Of a DNA stretch of 59,153 nt, positions 26,260 through 33,817 are shown one piece after another. The notes under the pieces are model-generated. The model was given only the letters and a program-made list of their open reading frames with translations, did not search any database and had not been told where the DNA came from. Position 1 is the first letter of the stretch. Every line of letters starts with the position of its first letter. Origin of the DNA: Silicimonas sp. (GTDB lineage: Bacteria; Pseudomonadota; Alphaproteobacteria; Rhodobacterales; Rhodobacteraceae); the NCBI GenBank assembly GCA_022824525.1, contig JAJDZT010000071.1:1-59153 (forward strand), read 5' to 3'. The translations under genes were made by a program, and so were the position numbers.

Positions 26260-27279
26260 TCAGCGGTTTTCCGCCGAATCGCCAAGCTCCGGTCGCGGGG
26301 AAACTTCCCGTACAGACAGCCAGACCTCGCCTCCGATTGCGTGCGGACCGCTCGGGGGAAGCGCAAGCCGCTGACCATATACATCCACAACCAAACCGCC
26401 TTCTGCTTCCACCACCGTCGCTGGCACCGACAAAACGGCATCACTGCGCCCGGGCGAAACCGTGGAGACGATCAGGCTCTCTGACCGCACTCCGAGGCCG
26501 ACGAGCTCTCCGGGTTCCGCAAGCCTGGGAATAACCGTTCGGGCGCCAAGCGCATCGTCTGGCGCACCGAGCAAAGCCACTCGGACACTATCCCCCGTTG
26601 TTTCAATCACCCGCGCCAGAAAGCGGATCGGAGGGGTCTTCCAACCCGTAAGTTGCCCATGATCGAGACCAAGGACTCGATCGGCCAAGGCCGCAACCTC
26701 CGCCCGCGAGTGAGTGACATAAATGGCAGGCACACGCGCCTCCGCCACCGCGCGGCCAATGTAGGGAAGAAGGTCTTCCTTCCTCGCCTGATCCAAACCG
26801 CTCAAGGGCTCATCGAGAAAGAGAACCGCCGGGTTGGACGCGAGTGCCCGTCCCAAAGCGACGCGGCGCGCCTCGCCTCCCGATAGTCCATCGACACGGC
26901 GTTCCATCAAAGGGCCCAAGGCGAGCGCGTCGAGTATCGCACCATACTTTGTCACACCCCGCCTCTTTGCGCCGTACCGAATATTCTCAGAAACGCTCAG
27001 ATGCGGAAAAAGCGACGCGCCTTGAAACACGAACCCGATCCGGCGCAGTTCAGGAGGAACGAAAACGCCCGGCCCTTCCCAAACAGTTCCACCAAAGCGC
27101 ACGTCCGCCATGTCCGGGCGCTCAAGCCCTGCCAATGCGCGCAGCAAGGTCGTTTTACCGCCCCCGGACGGACCGACGATCGCCGTGATACCCTGAAGCG
27201 GCACCTTGCCGTCCACGTCGAGCGCGAACCGGTCGCCGCGGCGGAGCGCGACACGCATTTCAAGTGCCTCACCCGACAC
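26260..27279 (-). CDS. modC: molybdate ABC transporter ATP-binding protein ModC
   Basis: ModC powers molybdate import by the ModABC complex. The 339-residue protein has Walker A GPSGGGKTT, signature LSGGEARRVALGRAL, Walker B VLFLDEPLSGLD, and a C-terminal TOBE-type regulatory domain from about residue 265. The sequence after the ABC domain (WKTPPIRFLARVIETTGDSV) is typical for ModC. It is the last gene of modABC and overlaps modB by 11 bases. No modE or modD gene is seen next to it. Confidence 0.95.
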   Translation of the reverse strand: MSGEALEMRVALRRGDRFALDVDGKVPLQGITAIVGPSGGGKTTLLRALAGLERPDMADVRFGGTVWEGPGVFVPPELRRIGFVFQGASLFPHLSVSENIRYGAKRRGVTKYGAILDALALGPLMERRVDGLSGGEARRVALGRALASNPAVLFLDEPLSGLDQARKEDLLPYIGRAVAEARVPAIYVTHSRAEVAALADRVLGLDHGQLTGWKTPPIRFLARVIETTGDSVRVALLGAPDDALGARTVIPRLAEPGELVGLGVRSESLIVSTVSPGRSDAVLSVPATVVEAEGGLVVDVYGQRLALPPSGPHAIGGEVWLSVREVSPRPELGDSAENR

Positions 27280-27940
27280 GGGCGCTTCCTCTGCCGTTCA
27301 ACAGGTAGACCAGCGTAAGCACAGCGAGCGAGAGGACCAGAAGCCAGGACGAAAGCAGATGTGCAGTCGTGTAGTCGAGCGTTTCAACGGCGTTGAATAT
27401 CTCTATCGAGATGACACGCGTCCGACCCGGTATATTCCCGCCAACCATGAGAACCACGCCGAATTCGCCGACGGTGTGCGCGAAACTCAAAACCATCCCG
27501 GTCAGAAAGCCTCTGCGCGCCAAGGGCAAGGCCACCGAAAAAAGCGCGTCTCTCGGCGTGGCGCCAAGTGTGCGCGCAGCATCGATCGCGGATTGTGGGA
27601 CACTCGCGAAAGCCGTTTGCATGGGCTGAACGGCGAATGGAAGCGAATAGACTACGGAGGCCATGACCAGCCCGGGGAAGCTGAAGGCCAACGTATTGCC
27701 GGTCGCCTGCACCCAAAGTCCACCAAGTGGTGCGTCGGGTCGCATCAAGACCAGCAGGTAGAACCCAAGAACGGTCGGCGGCAGAACAAGCGGCAAGGCG
27801 GTGATCGCTTCGAATAACGGTCGCGTTTTCGCTTTTGTCGTTGCAAGCCACCATCCAAGCGGAACGGCGATTATCATCAGGATGGCCGTCGTCAACGCGG
27901 CGAGTTTGATCGTCAGCCAGACAGCGGGCCAGACGCTCAC
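27269..27940 (-). CDS. modB: molybdate ABC transporter permease ModB
   Basis: ModB is the transmembrane subunit of the molybdate importer. The 223-residue protein has about five to six hydrophobic segments and the inner-membrane permease loop EAARTLGA-type motif, here IDAARTLGATPRDALFSVALP. Further family blocks are PLVLPPTVLGFYLLVL and GEFGVVLMVGGNIPG. It overlaps modA by four bases at its start and modC by 11 at its end, which shows a tightly coupled operon. Confidence 0.96.
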   Translation of the reverse strand: MSVWPAVWLTIKLAALTTAILMIIAVPLGWWLATTKAKTRPLFEAITALPLVLPPTVLGFYLLVLMRPDAPLGGLWVQATGNTLAFSFPGLVMASVVYSLPFAVQPMQTAFASVPQSAIDAARTLGATPRDALFSVALPLARRGFLTGMVLSFAHTVGEFGVVLMVGGNIPGRTRVISIEIFNAVETLDYTTAHLLSSWLLVLSLAVLTLVYLLNGRGSARVG

Positions 27941-28644
27941 GGAACCTGGTATCCATCAGCTGCAATGAGTGCAGCCGTTTCGACGCGCGCCAGCCAATCC
28001 CAGAAAGCGCGTGCAACCGGGTCGTCCGAAAGAAGTGCGGCGCCTTGCCGGATCTCCGGAGCGATACCATCCAGGTCCAGAACATGTGGTGCCTCGATCC
28101 GGTCCAGCTGCGAAGTCGCAACGAAAGCCAGATCGGCATTCCCCGTCACGAAGACCGAAGCCACCTGCCCGACATTTGCGACCATAACCGGCTTGAAAGC
28201 AGCAGTGTCGAGGCCAAGAGCTTCCATTGTCCGCGTCGCGGCGCGCCCGTAAGGCGCAACAGTCGGGTCAGCAAGTACAGCTGTCTTTCCGGCAAATTCG
28301 GCAGCCACCGTCTCCACACTCAACGGGAACCGTGACAGCAGAGTCAATTCACCGATGGCGTAAGGCATCGTTTCGATTGCCCGCCCGGCTGACCGTAATC
28401 GTGAAGGCGCATCCTCGTCTGCAGACAGAAACACATCAAACGGCGCGCCGCTTGATATCTGGGCAAAGAGCAGCCCGGTTGAACCGTTACTCAGCACCAC
28501 GTCATGTCCGGTTTCGGCTTCAAATTCAGCCGCGATTTTCTCCGCCGTGACAAGAAAGTTGGACGCGACCGCAACCGTGATCTCTCCAGCGACCGAAGTT
28601 TGGCCCCAAAGCACAGCAATAAGAGAAACTCCCCTAAACATCAT
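27937..28644 (-). CDS. modA: molybdate-binding periplasmic protein ModA
   Basis: ModA captures molybdate in the periplasm and delivers it to ModBC. The product of about 235 residues has a signal peptide (MMFRGVSLIAVLWGQTSVAG) and the family blocks ITVAVASNFLVTAEKIA, FEAETGHDVVLSNGSTGLLFAQI and APFDVFLSADEDAP. I chose ATG 28644; the frame is open further upstream but the extra residues spoil the signal peptide. Molybdate supply would serve molybdopterin enzymes encoded elsewhere. Confidence 0.95.
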   Translation of the reverse strand: MMFRGVSLIAVLWGQTSVAGEITVAVASNFLVTAEKIAAEFEAETGHDVVLSNGSTGLLFAQISSGAPFDVFLSADEDAPSRLRSAGRAIETMPYAIGELTLLSRFPLSVETVAAEFAGKTAVLADPTVAPYGRAATRTMEALGLDTAAFKPVMVANVGQVASVFVTGNADLAFVATSQLDRIEAPHVLDLDGIAPEIRQGAALLSDDPVARAFWDWLARVETAALIAADGYQVP

Positions 28645-28796
28645 GACGTCGTAGTGGCCATGTCTGGCGTGCATTTGCAAGAGAGCGCGGCGCGACTTTA
28701 TGGCCCGGAGCGCCGGAAGATTGGCAGGACGTCATCGATTACGCATGATAGGCAGAGTTTTGGCGACTTGTTCATCCAAAAGGAGCGAAGAAAGAG

Positions 28797-29648
28797 ATGA
28801 TCGACTACCTCGTCTACGATGTCTTCACCGAGGAGGCTTTTGGCGGAAATCCCCTCGCGGTCATTCCGGATGCCAGCAGACTGCCGGAAGAACACCTTCA
28901 GAAAATCGCTCGAGAGTTCAACTTTTCGGAAACCACTTTCGTGCTTCCGCCAGAAGACACGAAACACGACGCAAAGGTCCGGATCTTCACTCCAACACGC
29001 GAACTCGACTTTGCGGGGCATCCGACTGTGGGCACGGCGCTTGCCCTGAATGGTCTGGGCCTCGTCGGAACGGATATGATTCTGGAGCTGGGCGTTGGCC
29101 CGATCCCCGTAAAGGTCGAAGGCACACGCGCCGAGTTCGTGACGCGTGTTCCGCTTACCATCGGACACACGGCCAGCGTGGACGCCCTTGCCGCCTGCCT
29201 CGGCTTGCCCTCTTCAGCCGTCCGGACAGATCGGCACGCGCCAATCGATGCCGGCCTCGGCACAAATTTCACCTTGATGGAACTTCAGGGTCCGGAGGCT
29301 CTTGATCAGGCCAGTCCCGTGATCGACGCCTTCCGTCAGGCAGCGAGCGACCCCGGCCGCTTGGCTATCCTCGCCTATGTGCGCGACGGCAGCCGGATTG
29401 AGGCCCGCATGTTCGCCCCTTTGGGTGGCATCCTTGAGGATCCGGCAACTGGAAGCGCCGCAGCCGCACTGGTTGCCCATCTTGGAAAGCTCGACAGAAC
29501 GTCAGAGGCGTTCGAAATCAGCCAAGGTGTCAAAATGGGTCGACCCAGCCACATCTCGGCACGTGTTGACGTGGAAAACGGTGAACCGGTCGCGGTGACC
29601 ATTGCAGGCAATGCAGTGAAGGTCATGGAGGGTCGATTGACCCTCTGA
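28797..29648 (+). CDS. PhzF-family isomerase/epimerase-like protein
   Basis: The 283-residue product belongs to the PhzF/diaminopimelate-epimerase fold family. Characteristic blocks are [19 protein letters not shown] near the start, [27 protein letters not shown] with the conserved GHPT, and [12 protein letters not shown]. The glutamate in NFSETTFV corresponds to the PhzF catalytic acid. Phenazine synthesis is not implied, since most family members act on unknown substrates. It is divergent from modA and has an AGGAG-type site upstream. Confidence 0.93.
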   Translation: MIDYLVYDVFTEEAFGGNPLAVIPDASRLPEEHLQKIAREFNFSETTFVLPPEDTKHDAKVRIFTPTRELDFAGHPTVGTALALNGLGLVGTDMILELGVGPIPVKVEGTRAEFVTRVPLTIGHTASVDALAACLGLPSSAVRTDRHAPIDAGLGTNFTLMELQGPEALDQASPVIDAFRQAASDPGRLAILAYVRDGSRIEARMFAPLGGILEDPATGSAAAALVAHLGKLDRTSEAFEISQGVKMGRPSHISARVDVENGEPVAVTIAGNAVKVMEGRLTL

Positions 29649-29679
29649 CGAAGTCTACTTTGCAGAAAAGACTGTCGTC

Positions 29680-30795
29680 TCAATACGCGGCATCTTCAAG
29701 CACGCCATCCGCAGACATTTGAGCATAAAGCAGCCCTTCCCTCAGGCCGCGATCTGCGACCGAAAGTCGATCCGTCGGCCAGACCCTCAGAAGCGCCTGC
29801 AAGATGGCAGAGCCGGACATGATCAAAGCATGCCGGTCCCGGCCGATCCTCGGGTCCTCGCGTCGACCGTTGGGCCCCATATCCAGATAGCGTCGGATCA
29901 CCTTGTCGATCTGGTCCGAGGTCATGCGGAGCCCGTCCACCTTGGAGCGATCGTAACGACGTAGGCCCAAGTGACTTGCAGCCACGGTCGTAACAGTTCC
30001 GGATGTTCCGATCACCTGGAAACCCTCTCGGGTCTGCTCAGCTTCATAAGGCGCAAATTCGGAGAGGTTTTCCTCGAAATACCAGCTCATCAACGCAAAT
30101 CGTGCCGCATCGTCCTCAACATCGTTGAACTGATCACGCAAGGTCGCCACGCCGAGCGGCACGGAAATCCAATCGACCACGCGGGCGGCAGGAAACGGCG
30201 AAGTCGGATCAGGCGTGAAGCCAGTATGAAGCCGCATTAGCGCACGCGGACGCTCCACCTTCGGCACGCGACTGATGTCGATCCAAACAAGCTCCGTCGA
30301 GCCACCACCAATATCAACCACGAGCAATTGCTCGGTCTTGGCAGAGACCAGCGGCGCGCAGGAGACAACGGCAAGACGTGCTTCTTCCTCTGGCTCTATG
30401 ATTTCCAAGGCCAGCCCGGTTTCGCGCTCCACAGACGCCAGAAATTCCGCGCCGTTCTCGGCACGCCGACAGGCTTCCGTCGCAACGAGGCGATGCCGCG
30501 CAACCTCATGACGATCGAGCTTGGAGCGGCAAATCTTCAATGCGGCCGCGGTCCGTCGCATCGCCGCCCGAGAAAGGCGACCAGAGCGCTCAAGGCCTTG
30601 CCCGAGCTGTACCGATTTCGAAAAACTGTCGACCACATGAAATTGATTGCCCTTTGGCTGAGCAATCAGCATCCGACACGAATTGGTTCCGAGATCCAAC
30701 GCCGCATACAAGCCGGCTGGATCCGGTTTCTCAGGAGCCCCGTCTGCAACCGCTTGCGGGAGACGGTTGGCCCCTTTGGGCCGCTTGGGCGCCAT
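29680..30795 (-). CDS. Ppx/GppA-family phosphatase
   Basis: This ASKHA-fold enzyme of 371 residues has the phosphate-binding motifs ALDLGTNSCRMLIAQ near residue 33 and VVDIGGGSTELVWID, plus VIGTSGTVTTVAASHL. Family members hydrolyse polyphosphate or pppGpp, so it may act in the stringent response or in phosphate storage. The 25-residue N-terminus is basic and proline-rich. It lacks the C-terminal HD-like extension of the long Ppx form, which is usual for alphaproteobacterial members. It converges with the PhzF gene. Confidence 0.93.
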   Translation of the reverse strand: MAPKRPKGANRLPQAVADGAPEKPDPAGLYAALDLGTNSCRMLIAQPKGNQFHVVDSFSKSVQLGQGLERSGRLSRAAMRRTAAALKICRSKLDRHEVARHRLVATEACRRAENGAEFLASVERETGLALEIIEPEEEARLAVVSCAPLVSAKTEQLLVVDIGGGSTELVWIDISRVPKVERPRALMRLHTGFTPDPTSPFPAARVVDWISVPLGVATLRDQFNDVEDDAARFALMSWYFEENLSEFAPYEAEQTREGFQVIGTSGTVTTVAASHLGLRRYDRSKVDGLRMTSDQIDKVIRRYLDMGPNGRREDPRIGRDRHALIMSGSAILQALLRVWPTDRLSVADRGLREGLLYAQMSADGVLEDAAY

Positions 30796-30961
30796 GTCGC
30801 CCTCCGATATCTGGTTACCTCCACCCTAGGGGAAGGCAGCGCGCGCAGGCAAGAAAATCCGTGCCTGACAGTGCATTTCGTCGCGATGCATCCGGCAATT
30901 GTCGAATTCCGGCTGGGCGCGTCCCATGTACAAGCGTAAGACAACTTCGAAAGGAGCAGCC

Positions 30962-31258
30962 ATGGCAGACGTAACTATCGTTTATTGGCGGGACATTCCC
31001 GCACAGGTCATTGTCGGCAAAGGGCGACGCGGCTCCAAGGCGCCGTTGCCGGAGCGCTTCGAACAGGCCATCGACCGTGCCGCAATGAAGACTGGCATGG
31101 ATGACACCGACGCTTATCTCTCCGAGTGGAGAAAGGCAGAGCCTTACAATGTCGATGGAGACGCTGCAGACGTCGCAAAAAGCGAAGCGGCGCGAATCGA
31201 CGCTGAATACGATCAGGAGAGGCTCAAAACTCTTATCGAGAATGACGGATGGGCCTGA
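30962..31258 (+). CDS. PF13769-type 'virulence factor' small protein
   Basis: The 98-residue product begins MADVTIVYWRDIPAQVIVG and continues with RFEQAIDRAAMKTGMDD and YLSEWRKAEPY, the pattern of the Pfam family named Virulence_fact. Despite the name no molecular function is known. I chose ATG 30962, which has AAGGAG upstream; the open frame before it is not coding. It is the first of four same-strand genes for methyl-transfer chemistry. That constant association suggests an accessory role in C1 metabolism. Confidence 0.88.
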   Translation: MADVTIVYWRDIPAQVIVGKGRRGSKAPLPERFEQAIDRAAMKTGMDDTDAYLSEWRKAEPYNVDGDAADVAKSEAARIDAEYDQERLKTLIENDGWA

Positions 31259-31284
31259 GCCCCAAGGCAATAGGACACGCGCTG

Positions 31285-32214
31285 ATGGCACTTTTGAATT
31301 TTCGGAAGAAGAGCGAGGCCGCTCCTACGGTCGATACGCGCGTCGAGGCATTTCTTGACGGTTACTCCATAGAGGTCATGCCGCGCACGGCCGAGAAGGT
31401 TGAAGACTTCCGGGCTTTGCTGCCTGAAAGCACGCGTGTCTACATTGCGCACATCGAAGGCACTCCGATCGAAGACATGGTCGCAACGGCCAAACGTCTT
31501 GCGTCCGATGGCTTCAACGTGATGCCGCACTTCCCGGCTCGTATCATAAAAAACGAAGAAACACTCGCCGACTGGATTGCCCGTTATCAGGGCGAAGCAA
31601 ACGTGACCCAGGCCCTCCTGCTCGCGGGCGGGCTCGCGTCTCCGGTGGGTGAATTCGACAGCTCGATGCAGCTGATGGAAAGCGGTCTCTTCGACAAGGC
31701 AGGATTCACGCGGCTGCATGTCGCTGGTCATCCTGAAGGGAACAAAGACATCGACCCGCAGGGTGGTACGGCGAATGTCGAGGCTGCCGTTCGTTGGAAG
31801 CACGACTTCAGCCAACGCACGGACGCCAAGATGGCGCTTGCCACACAGTTTGCCTTCGATGCCAAACCCATCATTGCTTGGGTCGATGGTCTTCAATCGG
31901 CTGGCATCGACCTGCCAGTTCATATCGGGATCGCCGGGCCCGCGAAGTTGCAGACACTCATCAAGTTCGCCGTCGCCTGTGGTGTCGGACCATCACTTAA
32001 GGTGCTGCAGAAGCGCGCAATGGATGTGACCAAGCTCGTGCTTCCATATGAACCGACGGACGTGATTGCAGAACTCGCCGCGCACAAGGCAGCCAACCCC
32101 GACTTCGGAATCGAGAAGGTCCACTTCTTCCCTCTCGGCGGCATCAAGACATGTGCGACGTGGGCACGCGACAATGGCGGCACCGCCGGCATAGCCGCCG
32201 AAATGGCCGGATAG
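31285..32214 (+). CDS. atypical methylenetetrahydrofolate reductase
   Basis: MTHFR reduces methylene-THF to methyl-THF, the methyl donor for cobalamin-dependent transfer. The 309-residue protein aligns by eye with MetF: the catalytic glutamate lies in SIEVMPRTAEKV (MetF FEFFPPKT), VAGHPEGNKDI matches VAAYPE, and LATQFAFD matches ITQFFFD. The LRGD motif of MetF, whose aspartate helps bind folate, appears as LAGG, so the enzyme is atypical. I chose ATG 31285 (MALLNFRKK); a start at 31249 would overlap the preceding gene. It sits directly before the methyltransferase that would use its product. Confidence 0.85.
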   Translation: MALLNFRKKSEAAPTVDTRVEAFLDGYSIEVMPRTAEKVEDFRALLPESTRVYIAHIEGTPIEDMVATAKRLASDGFNVMPHFPARIIKNEETLADWIARYQGEANVTQALLLAGGLASPVGEFDSSMQLMESGLFDKAGFTRLHVAGHPEGNKDIDPQGGTANVEAAVRWKHDFSQRTDAKMALATQFAFDAKPIIAWVDGLQSAGIDLPVHIGIAGPAKLQTLIKFAVACGVGPSLKVLQKRAMDVTKLVLPYEPTDVIAELAAHKAANPDFGIEKVHFFPLGGIKTCATWARDNGGTAGIAAEMAG

Positions 32215-32538
32215 AACGAGGCGCATCTTTCCGGACTGCGGAGATTTGTGCCCTGCCGACGCGCTCTTTCAGACGCCATAACCCTTTTGGCGACTTCCAG
32301 CGGGACAACGCGCGACACAATCAAAACGGATGGAAACCGAGACAATAGTGCTCGCTTTGCGATTAATGCGCTCATAACGGTCTTGAGAATCTTTCACGCT
32401 GCGCCCCCTCGCAAAGCCAGAACCAATCCCGTACACGTCTTTTCCGGCCCGCCTTAGGTCGCTTCCCGCCCTGCAAACATGTGGGAAAAGGCCGATGACG
32501 GACCAAAGCAAGATCGTTCGTGGCAAAGGACCCACCAC
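32215..32538 (+). other. intergenic region before the methyltransferase gene
   Basis: About 320 bases separate the reductase stop from the methyltransferase start. Short open frames occur on both strands, but none reads as protein or has a ribosome binding site. I searched by eye for the cobalamin riboswitch box (GCCACTG) and saw none. The region probably carries the promoter of the downstream genes. Confidence 0.4.
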
Positions 32539-33687
32539 ATGACCCGCACCGTTCTCGAGTCGAAGTCAAAGACTGTAACCATCGGGTTCGATGAACCATT
32601 CTGCGTGATTGGTGAACGGATCAATCCAACCGGGCGCAAACTTCTTGCTGCCGAACTCGAGGCTGGTGATTTCTCCACGGTTGAGAAAGACGCGCTTGAG
32701 CAGGTGGCATGCGGCGCTCAGGTTCTCGATATAAACGCCGGTGTCGTCTACAACTCGAACCCCAACCCAAACGAAACCGAACCTCCGCTCATGACCAAGA
32801 TGGTCGAGTTGGTCCAAGGCGTCGTCGATGTTCCACTTTGCATCGACAGTTCGGTGCCCGGAGCACTTGAAGCTGGCCTCGAAGCAGCCGAAGGACGGCC
32901 ACTTTTGAACTCAGTAACAGGAGAGGAAGAACGCCTCGAACTCGTCCTGCCCCTTGTGAAAAAGTACAATGTTCCAGTCGTCGCGATATCGAACGATGAC
33001 ACCGGGATTTCGGAAGACCCCGACGTTCGTTTCGCGGTTGCGAAAAGAATTGTGGAACGTGCAGCGGATTTCGGCATTCCGGCGCATGACATCGTCGTAG
33101 ACCCGCTCGTCATGCCGGTTGGCGCTATGGCGACTGCCGGCAAACAGGTCTTTACCCTCGTGCGTCGCCTTCGCGAGGAACTCGGCGTCAACACGACATG
33201 CGGCGCATCAAATATCTCCTTCGGCCTGCCAAACAGGCATGGAATCAATAATGCTTTCCTCGCCATGGCCGCTTCCCATGGCATGACCTCGGCAATCATG
33301 AACCCGGTCGCCATGCCAAAGACGCTCAAGGCGACAGGAGAGCGTCTGGATGCTCTCAAGGCCCTTGGCGTAACCGCGCCAGATGAAGTCGATCTGAAAA
33401 CACTTCGGCCACTTCTTGGGATGGCAACAGACGAGGAATTGCTGGCGGAACGGGTTGCCCGCCTCAAAGCACTGGGCATCGACGTACCCAGTGGTGTTCC
33501 AGTGGAAAAAATCGCTCCGCTGCTTGGCCTCGCACCAAAAACCGGAGTTGCCTCCGAAGAAATCCTGTCGATCCGTGCCGCCGACTTCCTGAACGCGAAC
33601 GATCCGTCGGGCGGCAACTGGATCAGGCTGAATTCAACCGGTGGCGGGGGCCGCGGTCGTCGCGAAGGACGCCGTCGCCGCGCATGA
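32539..33687 (+). CDS. methyltetrahydrofolate:corrinoid methyltransferase (pterin-binding component)
   Basis: The 382-residue protein has the pterin-binding TIM-barrel pattern of MeTr and of MetH module 2: GERINPTGRKLL at 25-36, LDINAGVV at 63-70, CIDSSVPGAL, LLNSVTGEEERLE and SNISFGLPNRHGINNAF. It would move the methyl group of methyl-THF to cob(I)alamin on a partner protein. It is about 100 residues longer than free-standing MeTr. The extra region, about 268-333, is two copies of a near-30-residue repeat, and the tail 368-382 is Gly/Arg-rich. A neighbouring reductase and corrinoid activator fit a split methionine synthase or another corrinoid system. Confidence 0.88.
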   Translation: MTRTVLESKSKTVTIGFDEPFCVIGERINPTGRKLLAAELEAGDFSTVEKDALEQVACGAQVLDINAGVVYNSNPNPNETEPPLMTKMVELVQGVVDVPLCIDSSVPGALEAGLEAAEGRPLLNSVTGEEERLELVLPLVKKYNVPVVAISNDDTGISEDPDVRFAVAKRIVERAADFGIPAHDIVVDPLVMPVGAMATAGKQVFTLVRRLREELGVNTTCGASNISFGLPNRHGINNAFLAMAASHGMTSAIMNPVAMPKTLKATGERLDALKALGVTAPDEVDLKTLRPLLGMATDEELLAERVARLKALGIDVPSGVPVEKIAPLLGLAPKTGVASEEILSIRAADFLNANDPSGGNWIRLNSTGGGGRGRREGRRRRA

Positions 33688-33745
33688 GGTCGGAACGTCA
33701 ACATTACTCCGGGATCATCACGGATATCAGGCGGTCAATCGCTGC

Positions 33746-33775
33746 AAGGGGGCAATGCCCCCTTTCCTCCTTTTT
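33746..33775 (+). terminator. hairpin followed by T-rich stretch
   Basis: AAGGGGGC and GCCCCCTT pair perfectly over eight base pairs around a three-base loop, followed by TCCTCCTTTTT. It lies between the methyltransferase and the activator gene and could end the first transcript or attenuate readthrough into the second. Confidence 0.6.
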
Positions 33776-33817
33776 GACGCCAACTGCCGACCTTGAACCA
33801 GTGACATTGTTCCGCGC

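Noticed and set aside
28645..28796. ModE-type operator upstream of modA
   Set aside because: No palindrome of the CGTTATAT/TAACG type was found in this gap.
32215..32538. Possible cobalamin riboswitch before the methyltransferase
   Set aside because: The expected B12-box (GCCACTG-type) and its stems were not seen by eye. A covariance search would be decisive.
32748..33704. 318-codon minus-strand frame opposite the methyltransferase
   Set aside because: Arginine- and serine-rich shadow of the coding strand.
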